This document shows, one piece after another, positions 5,575 to 10,850 of a stretch of DNA of 10,850 nucleotides (position 1 is the first letter of the stretch; the number at the start of each line of letters is the position of its first letter). Under the pieces are notes generated by a model. The model did not search any database, was not told the origin of the DNA, and worked only from the letters and a program-made list of their open reading frames with translations. This DNA is from an uncultured Planctomycetaceae bacterium. GTDB lineage: Bacteria; Planctomycetota; Phycisphaerae; UBA1845; UTPLA1. Both the position numbers and the translations under genes were made by a program. Location of the stretch: positions 1-10,850 of the forward strand of contig CALLKH010000548.1 in assembly GCA_938008425.1 (NCBI GenBank). The letters are read 5' to 3'.

Positions 5575-8500
5575 TCATCTCCCAAGTGTTCTATGAGTTT
5601 CCTTCGAAGTCGTGAAGAGCGAGATCTGGCCGTCGTTTCCACCCGCTGCCAGCATGGTGCCGTCGGGGCTCCAGGCTAGGGAGCGGATGCCATAACCATC
5701 CTTGGATGAAACCGGCAATCGCAAGAGCAAAGAACCGGAGTTGACATCCCAGATGCTGATTCCAGAATCAAAAACAATACTCCATCCGTCGGGATCACCC
5801 CAGCGGGATGTCGCGATGCGCAGCCCATCCGGGCTGAAGGCGACCTGGAAACTCTCACCAAAGGAACCGTTGAGTTCGACCAGGCGCTCGCCGGTCGTCA
5901 CGTCAAAGACATAAGCCGGTGCGCGCCTCGTTTGCGTCCAGTCGGTTGCTGGGACAACCACGCGCGCTCCATCAGGACTGAATTGATAGGAGCCGGCATG
6001 CGGCGTCAGGAGTTGCCAGACCTGCCACGGGGCGACGCCGCCGGAGCCCGGCTGATTGAGCGATATGTCGAGCGTACTCGCGAGATCACCGGTACGGGCA
6101 TCCCAAATCCGGGCCGCGGGTTCCTGTCGAGAGATGGTCAGAATGCGCATTCCTTTCGGATCAAATCGGGCCAGCTGTCCCGGGAGTTCGAATAGCGCCT
6201 CCCCGGACGACACGTCGAAAACGCGCACTAGGGATTTATCGAAGATCACGGCCAACGCGCGGCTTCCATCAGCGCTGAGTTCAGCGTACCGGCAACCCGG
6301 AATCGATGCCTGGATTGCAATCGAGCCGGTTCGAGCATCAACGATTCGAACCGATTCAGAATCGGCCACAAGAACTCGATCGCCCGCGATGCTGACTCCG
6401 CAGATCTTTTCTGCCGGATAAACGCCTCCCTGGTGTTCTTGGGTCTTCGCCCGACCCTCTAGCAGTGTCGATCCCAGTGTTCCGTCTGACGGGTCGAGAA
6501 TCTCCACTCCGTCGAACCATGTGAGGATGCGACCGTCCGGGAGAAACGCGGAATACCCGCCTGCCAACCAGTAGCCGGCCGGCTGTGGGGACTGATGATC
6601 CATGAGTGACTGGCCGGTAATTGAATCCCACAGCCGCCACCCAATGTTGTCGGCCGAGAGCAGCCGCTGACCATCATTCGAGAATTCGAGAGACGTGACC
6701 GCCCCTTCATGCGCCTGAAGTACGAGCGGATTGGGTTGAGGGCGCGAATCCCAGAGACGGGCGGTGCCGTCTTCGCCCGTCGTGACGATCAATGATCCGT
6801 CATCGCTGAATCTCGCCTCGATCACGCCGGACTCGTGGCCGACGAGTTCGAACAGTTTCCTGCCGGTGGGTACCTCGAACACCGCGGGAGCGTCAGATCC
6901 CCACACCAGCAGCCGGCCGCCATCAGGCGAAAACGAAGCCGCATGCCAGCCATCAGCAAATGTGACGGCTAAGTCGCAGACCTTTGAGCCGGTAGCAGAG
7001 TCCCACGCCTGAACGCCCCGCCCCCAGCCCGATGTGCGGATGAGTGATCCGTCGCGGGAGAAAGCTGCCTCGACAATTCCACTGTCGCCCCTGAGCGAAA
7101 TGTCGTATCGGGTTTCGCCCGTCGCAGCATCCCAGACGACAATATCGCTTTTGAAACCGAATCCCATGATGGATCGACCGTCGGACGAAACCTCGATATC
7201 CCTGGCTTGCTCATCCTGACATGCGAGTGTGCGAAGGAGCGATCCCGAAGCTGCATCCCAGACTCGTGCGTGCTCGATGTGACCGGTGACAATGTGGCTT
7301 CCATCGGGAGAGAACGCGGCGTCACTCCAACTCAGCTCTTCCGCCTCGGTATCGATGGCAACGGTCGTGATGAGCGATCCGGTGCGCGCATCCCACACCT
7401 GGGGCGGCTCATTCCAACTCCATGTCATAATCCGCGTGCCGTCCGATGAAAAAACTCCAGCCGGAGAGGCTGAGGGATTCACCGGCAATGTGAGCAGGGC
7501 GCGCGGCCCGTCGATCATCCACACGACCGCCTTGCCAAGACCGCAGACAAGAAGCCGCTCACCATCGGGCGCGAACGCGACAGTGTTGCTGCCCCCGGGC
7601 GCCGCGAGTGTTGCGTGGAGTCGGCCGGTAGTGACATCCCAGACACGGGCCTCGCGGCGACCACCTCGGTAGGCTGTGGCGACGCGGGCCCCATCTGGCG
7701 AAAACGAAGCGCCATAAATGATGGCCGCGCCGTCATCCAGCACATGCAGACTCGTGTCGGTGCAACCTACAAGATACCGCCACTCCCATCCCCGCAGATG
7801 CTCCGGACACGCATCGAGGCGCTGCCGAGCAGAATAGGGATCGCTCGCGGCCGCCAGCAGGTTGGCGACGTAGGCGTTCTGCTCCGCAGCCGTTCGCTGG
7901 CTTTCGGCCTCCGCCCGGGCCCGAGCTTCGGCGTCGCGCGCGTCTGCTGCCATGCGTGCGGCATGTTCAGCGGTCCTTCGCTGCCGGGCCTCAAGGGTGA
8001 AGCCGATAGACGTGGAGATGGTCCCGAGCACCAGCACCGCCAGCACCGCGCCACCGGCGATCACGCGCCCGCGATGCTTGCGTGCGAACTTACGCATTCG
8101 ATACAGCGTGCTCGGCGGCGCGGCCGCGACTGTTTCGCCCGAGAGGTGGCGCAGCACGTCCGCCGCCAGCTGGCCCGGCGACTCGTACCGCCGCGCGCGA
8201 TCCTTCTCGAGCGCCTTCATCACGATCCAGTCGAGCTCGCCCCGCAGAAGGGTTCCAAGCCGCCCCGGCTCCGCCGCCCGGGCCTGCGCCGTGGCCGCAA
8301 GGGCGCGCAGATCGCGCGAAAGGCGCACGCTCGGGGCGAGCGGGTCTTCCTCCTTGATGATCCGCTGCATCTCGCCGTAGGCGGCCGATCGCAGGCGGGT
8401 CGCATCGAACGGCGTCGCGCCGGTGAGCAGTTCATAGAGCAAGACGCCGAGCGAGTACACGTCGGTTCGCGTGTCGATGTCCGGCGAGCCCTCGGCCTGC

Positions 8501-9282
8501 TCCGGGCTCATGTATTCGGGGGTGCCGATGAGCTGGCGGTGCTCGGTGAACAGCGTCTTCTCAGTCAGTCGCGCGCCGGTCGCCTTGGCGATGCCGAAAT
8601 CGATCACCTTTGCGAACGGCCGGCCGTCACTCATGCACACGAGGACATTTCGCGGCTTGAGGTCGCGATGGACGACGCCCTTGGTGTGGGCGTGCTGCAC
8701 GGCCGCGCAGACCTGCGTGAAGAGCTGGAGGCGATCCGTCACGCTGAGCCGGTGGGCGTCGGCGAATTCCGTGAGCGGGTCGCCCTTGACGTATTCCATG
8801 ACGAAGTAGGGGCGACCGGAATCGGTCGCGCCGGCGTCCAGCACCTTCGCAATGTTGGGATGATCCATCAGCGCCAACGCCTGCCGCTCCTGCTCGAAGC
8901 GCGCGACGACCTGGCGGGTGTCCATCCCCAGCTTGATGACCTTCAGCGCGACGCGCCGGCGGACCGGGTGTTCCTGTTCCGCAAGGAAGACGACACCGAA
9001 TCCGCCCTCGCCGATCTGCTGATGCAGCTTGTAGGAGCCGATGCGCGTGCCCGGACGCTCGGAGAGCGGCGGCGCGGCGACCGTCGTCGTGAAGGTGCCG
9101 GCGGCGGTCGGCTCCGACAGAAACGGGTCGGCAGATTCCGCGGTCACGATGAGCGCCTCGACCCTTCTTCGCAGGGCGGTGTCGGACTGGCACCGGGCCG
9201 TGAGCAGGTCGGCGCGCTCTTCCGGAGCGGCCTGAATGACTTCGTCGAATAATTCTCGAACGCGCGCCAGGTCCTGGTCCAC
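5575..9282 (-). CDS. Transmembrane Ser/Thr protein kinase with C-terminal WD40 repeats
   Basis: A 1235-residue Hanks-type kinase, probably phosphorylating Ser/Thr on partner proteins. Order: helical N-terminal module (1-55, 'LFDEVIQAAPEERADLL'), kinase domain about 84-380, a transmembrane helix about 405-427, an Ala/Arg/Glu-rich coiled coil about 431-478, 'CPEHLRGWEWRYL' (492-504), then WD40 repeats to the end. Kinase residues are complete: glycine loop GEGGFG (91-96), Lys114 in VALKVIK, HRDLKPRN (205-212), DFG (228-230) and GTPEYMSPEQ (253-262). I count about 16 WD-like units (FSPDG...WD), enough for two beta-propellers. The topology would place the propellers outside the cytoplasm and the kinase inside. 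The start is a GTG at 9282, supported by GGAG 8 bases before it. It is the second gene after an ECF sigma factor, a common planctomycete pairing, so the kinase may act on or with that factor (inference). Confidence 0.95.
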   Translation of the reverse strand: MDQDLARVRELFDEVIQAAPEERADLLTARCQSDTALRRRVEALIVTAESADPFLSEPTAAGTFTTTVAAPPLSERPGTRIGSYKLHQQIGEGGFGVVFLAEQEHPVRRRVALKVIKLGMDTRQVVARFEQERQALALMDHPNIAKVLDAGATDSGRPYFVMEYVKGDPLTEFADAHRLSVTDRLQLFTQVCAAVQHAHTKGVVHRDLKPRNVLVCMSDGRPFAKVIDFGIAKATGARLTEKTLFTEHRQLIGTPEYMSPEQAEGSPDIDTRTDVYSLGVLLYELLTGATPFDATRLRSAAYGEMQRIIKEEDPLAPSVRLSRDLRALAATAQARAAEPGRLGTLLRGELDWIVMKALEKDRARRYESPGQLAADVLRHLSGETVAAAPPSTLYRMRKFARKHRGRVIAGGAVLAVLVLGTISTSIGFTLEARQRRTAEHAARMAADARDAEARARAEAESQRTAAEQNAYVANLLAAASDPYSARQRLDACPEHLRGWEWRYLVGCTDTSLHVLDDGAAIIYGASFSPDGARVATAYRGGRREARVWDVTTGRLHATLAAPGGSNTVAFAPDGERLLVCGLGKAVVWMIDGPRALLTLPVNPSASPAGVFSSDGTRIMTWSWNEPPQVWDARTGSLITTVAIDTEAEELSWSDAAFSPDGSHIVTGHIEHARVWDAASGSLLRTLACQDEQARDIEVSSDGRSIMGFGFKSDIVVWDAATGETRYDISLRGDSGIVEAAFSRDGSLIRTSGWGRGVQAWDSATGSKVCDLAVTFADGWHAASFSPDGGRLLVWGSDAPAVFEVPTGRKLFELVGHESGVIEARFSDDGSLIVTTGEDGTARLWDSRPQPNPLVLQAHEGAVTSLEFSNDGQRLLSADNIGWRLWDSITGQSLMDHQSPQPAGYWLAGGYSAFLPDGRILTWFDGVEILDPSDGTLGSTLLEGRAKTQEHQGGVYPAEKICGVSIAGDRVLVADSESVRIVDARTGSIAIQASIPGCRYAELSADGSRALAVIFDKSLVRVFDVSSGEALFELPGQLARFDPKGMRILTISRQEPAARIWDARTGDLASTLDISLNQPGSGGVAPWQVWQLLTPHAGSYQFSPDGARVVVPATDWTQTRRAPAYVFDVTTGERLVELNGSFGESFQVAFSPDGLRIATSRWGDPDGWSIVFDSGISIWDVNSGSLLLRLPVSSKDGYGIRSLAWSPDGTMLAAGGNDGQISLFTTSKETHRTLGR
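5578..7740 (-). repeat. WD40 repeat region inside the kinase gene
   Basis: About 16 diverged units of roughly 40 codons, each with a variant of F-S-P-D-G near its start and V-W-D or V-F-D near its end. Divergence is high at the DNA level, so this is an old protein repeat rather than a recent tandem expansion. Unit boundaries are approximate. One unit, around residues 900-950 of the protein, is long and poorly matched. Confidence 0.75.
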
Positions 9283-9290
9283 CCTGTCTT

Positions 9291-9296
9291 CTCCTA
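9291..9296 (-). promoter_or_regulatory. Shine-Dalgarno of kinase gene overlapping the sigma stop codon
   Basis: The coding strand reads TAGGAG: TAG (9296-9294) ends the sigma factor gene and its last G begins GGAG (9294-9291), 8 bases before the GTG at 9282. This decides the GTG start and suggests that translation of the kinase is tied to that of the sigma factor. Confidence 0.7.
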
Positions 9297-9920
9297 CGAT
9301 TCACGCTCAATGGCGTCCTTGAGCCACGCTCTCGCGAATGTCCACGCCCGCTTTACCGTCGGCTCCGACACGGTCAATGCCCGCGCCGTCGACTCAATGC
9401 TCAGGCCGGCGAAGTAACGCAGCCGAACGACGGCCGCCGCCTGCGGGTCGGCGCTCTCCAAGCGGCAAATGAATTCGTCGAGGATCAGGAATCCGGCACA
9501 TTCTTTTTCGGAGGACGGGTCGGGCAATTCGGTGAGCTCAAGTGCGGCTTTTCGCGCCTCCGGCCCGCCGCGCCGGGCGGCGCAGCGGGCGCGGGCATGA
9601 TCGATCAGGATCCGCCGCATCGCCTCCGCCGCGGCCGCGTAGAAGTGGGCCTCCACCGCCCAGGGTATGCGGCGCCCTTCGCTGAGACGGAGATACGCCT
9701 CGTGAACGAGGGCCGTGGCCGAGAGCGTGTGCCCCGGTCGTTCGGCTGTAAGCTGCTGCTGGGCATGGGCGCGGAGTTGATCGTAGACGGCCGCCAACAG
9801 GTCGGCGGGCGCCGCGGGCACTGGGTGCGCCGCCGGCGCTGTGTGCGTGGCTGGCTCTGCTGCCGGCGACGATTCTGCGTCATGCCCTGCGGTTGAATGA
9901 TCGTGGTCGCCCTCTGACAT
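9294..9920 (-). CDS. ECF-type RNA polymerase sigma factor (PF07638 / Sig-70_X6 kind)
   Basis: A 208-residue sigma-70 family protein that would direct RNA polymerase to a specific promoter set. Region 2 is at about 40-115, with 'LTAERPGHTLSATALVHEAY' (57-76) and 'FYAAAAEAMRRILIDHARAR' (93-112), the hallmark strings of this subfamily. Region 4 is at about 145-205, with the helix-turn-helix 'LSIESTARALTVSEPTVKRA' (173-192). Residues 1-38 are a low-complexity His/Ala/Pro-rich extension before region 2. The ATG at 9920 is preceded by GGAGG only one base away, too close for a normal ribosome site, so the true start could be internal (for example GTG at residue 34) or initiation may be unusual. The gene heads the unit with the kinase-WD40 gene. 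No anti-sigma factor is visible; the kinase may play the regulatory role, as proposed for kinase-linked ECF groups. Confidence 0.93.
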   Translation of the reverse strand: MSEGDHDHSTAGHDAESSPAAEPATHTAPAAHPVPAAPADLLAAVYDQLRAHAQQQLTAERPGHTLSATALVHEAYLRLSEGRRIPWAVEAHFYAAAAEAMRRILIDHARARCAARRGGPEARKAALELTELPDPSSEKECAGFLILDEFICRLESADPQAAAVVRLRYFAGLSIESTARALTVSEPTVKRAWTFARAWLKDAIERES

Positions 9921-10410
9921 GCCTCCATCGTAACTTTGGGCGGGCTCAAAACGAAGGGTGGCGTCAATTCAGCGCGCGGCCGTAAGGGAGTCGGTGATTC
10001 GCGTGCGGAGATGGCGGCATCCGGGCGGAGTGGCCCGGAGGTGTACTCACCCTGGGGGATGCGATTTCATCCCACCCGAACACGCTGAGGCCGCATAGAT
10101 GTTAGCTGCCCCCGAATGAAAATCGAGACCCCGGGGTCGGAGTAGCGACGGCGGCTCACCCTGCCAGGTGATCGCTAACAGGGCTCGGTACTTGGCACGA
10201 GAATCCTCCTCGGACCCTCAATTCTACCTGGAGGATAGGAACCCACCAAAGGCCCAGAAAGACCAAGACGACGAGCCCCGCTCCGGCCGCGAATGAAGGA
10301 CTCGTCGGCCATCAGTCAACTCCAGTTTCACTCACGCAAATGGTCTGCGATCTGACTCGCCTACTGGCGTTTCAGCTCACCCGTCTGAGATGGGGTACAC
10401 TGTTTCATGA
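9921..10410. other. 490-bp non-coding region with several inverted repeats
   Basis: Upstream of the sigma factor gene and downstream of the VSREV-repeat gene, so it must hold the sigma promoter, which I cannot place. No gene or tRNA is seen. Inverted repeats: CCGGGC/GCCCGG at 10021-10038 (6-nt loop); GGGATG/CATCCC at 10056-10073 (6-nt loop); the palindrome GACCCCGGGGTC at 10127-10138; a two-part stem at 10143-10177; and ATCCTCC/GGAGGAT at 10203-10236 (20-nt loop). None is followed by a T-run on either strand, so none is called a terminator. Confidence 0.55.
10143..10177. other. Two-part stem with bulge (possible structured RNA or operator)
   Basis: TAGCGA (10143-10148) can pair with TCGCTA (10172-10177), and TCACC (10156-10160) with GGTGA (10167-10171). 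The right arms are contiguous; the left arms are separated by a 7-nt bulge (CGGCGGC); the loop is CTGCCA. Eleven Watson-Crick pairs in all. It lies next to the palindrome at 10127-10138, about 225 bases upstream of the sigma gene. Function unknown; chance is possible. Confidence 0.35.
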
Positions 10411-10850
10411 TCACGGCGACAATATGGCATCCACAAAAACCTGAATGTCCAGGCCGTCCGCTTTTCCATCGCAATTCATGTCCGCGGCGTCGATCCAGGC
10501 TGGATGCGGCGCCGGGTGCGTCAGTACGAATACAAATGAATCCACGTCGTCAAACGTGACGTCGAAATCTCCGGTGAAATCGCCGGTGCAGTGGATCGCG
10601 TTTTCGAATGACACTTCGCGAGAAATCGAGTTTGTGATGAGGTAGCGCCGGGTGAGATCGTTCAGCAACGCCACTTCGCGACTCACCACGTCGCGGATCT
10701 CGGCCTTGCCGTTTATGTCGTTCCACAGGCTCACTTCGCGGCTGACGATGTCGGTGATCGAATGGCGATCAGTCAAATCATTCAGCACGGTGATCTCCCG
10801 GCTGACAATGTTGGTGATGGCGTATCGATCGGAGAGATCATTCAACAGCG
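10411..10850 (-). CDS. C-terminal part of a protein with VSREV repeats and dockerin-like tail
   Basis: The gene enters from the right edge and ends at the TGA at 10411-10413. The first codons in the window read L-L-N-D-L in register with the repeat; the TTG at 10845 is a repeat leucine, not a start. Four 20-residue repeats occupy 10842-10603: NDLSDRYAITNIVSREITVL, NDLTDRHSITDIVSREVSLW, NDINGKAEIRDVVSREVALL and NDLTRRYLITNSISREVSFE. Then comes a tail with two Asp-rich segments, 'CTGDFTGDFDVTFDDVDSFV' and, after a short spacer, 'AADMNCDGKADGLDIQVFVD', ending AILSP. The tail looks like the dockerin/EF-hand-like C-terminus common on exported planctomycete proteins and may bind Ca2+ (inference). 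The protein is therefore probably secreted or surface-bound, but its N-terminus and any signal peptide are outside the window. I do not recognise the repeat with certainty as a named family. Confidence 0.82.
   Translation of the reverse strand, partial: LLNDLSDRYAITNIVSREITVLNDLTDRHSITDIVSREVSLWNDINGKAEIRDVVSREVALLNDLTRRYLITNSISREVSFENAIHCTGDFTGDFDVTFDDVDSFVFVLTHPAPHPAWIDAADMNCDGKADGLDIQVFVDAILSP
10603..10842 (-). repeat. Four tandem 60-bp units encoding the VSREV repeat
   Basis: Units at 10842-10783, 10782-10723, 10722-10663 and 10662-10603, in phase with the reading frame. The most constant part codes for (V/I)-S-R-E-(V/I); the Asn-Asp at the unit start is also invariant. DNA identity between units is only moderate and the last unit is the most diverged, so the array is not a recent slippage product. 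It probably continues beyond the right edge. Confidence 0.8.

Noticed and set aside
7615..9252. A 545-codon open frame on the plus strand opposite the kinase domain
   Set aside because: It is exactly antisense to a complete kinase with all catalytic motifs; it is Arg/Ala/His-rich with no domain, as expected for antisense frames in GC-rich genes.
10127..10177. A degenerate third copy of the three-hairpin element
   Set aside because: The GACCCCGGGGTC palindrome resembles hairpin 1, but the following sequence lacks the CCGCAGG hairpin, the CAACCC hairpin and the fixed spacing.
9921..10410. A tRNA or other classical RNA gene in the non-coding region
   Set aside because: No GGTTCGA-type T-arm or CCA-adjacent acceptor stem could be found on either strand.

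Overview
The window looks like a chromosomal segment of a GC-rich member of the Planctomycetota, possibly a Phycisphaerae-like or uncultivated lineage. The phylum call rests on several traits seen together: an ECF sigma factor of the PF07638 / Sig-70_X6 kind directly upstream of a very large Ser/Thr kinase fused to WD40 repeats; a small membrane protein with the 'YDLRANTSGRCPEC' zinc-ribbon signature; a secreted-type protein ending in a dockerin/EF-hand-like tail; and dispersed multi-hairpin repeats. The phylum call is inference; the genes themselves are read from the sequence.

Layout, left to right. 2-418 (+) is the C-terminal part of a DedA/VTT membrane protein. 419-716 is non-coding and holds the first copy of a three-hairpin element. 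717-1502 (+) is a zinc-ribbon, two-helix, bacterial PH domain protein. It converges on a minus-strand group read right to left: a zinc-ribbon membrane protein (4790-4419), a NUDIX hydrolase (4352-3780), a PAS/HD-GYP protein (3783-2698) and an amidohydrolase-2 protein (2690-1593). The last three are tightly packed (a 4-bp ATGA overlap, then a 7-bp gap) and are probably one transcript. 4791-5574 is about 780 bp with no convincing gene and holds the second copy of the three-hairpin element.

The second minus-strand unit is an ECF sigma factor (9920-9294) followed 11 nt later by a 1235-residue kinase-WD40 protein (9282-5575). The sigma factor's stop codon lies inside the kinase's Shine-Dalgarno sequence. 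This is probably a signalling module in which a membrane kinase with a large repeat sensor/scaffold domain works with its sigma factor. 9921-10410 is non-coding and has several inverted repeats. 10411-10850 (-) is the C-terminal end of a protein with 20-residue 'VSREV' tandem repeats and a dockerin-like tail; it runs off the right edge.

The two observations least explained by ordinary annotation are the three-hairpin element, whose two copies keep all three stems by paired base changes and have identical spacers, and the 20-residue VSREV repeat. I saw no CRISPR array, tRNA, rRNA, transposase or recognisable defence system.
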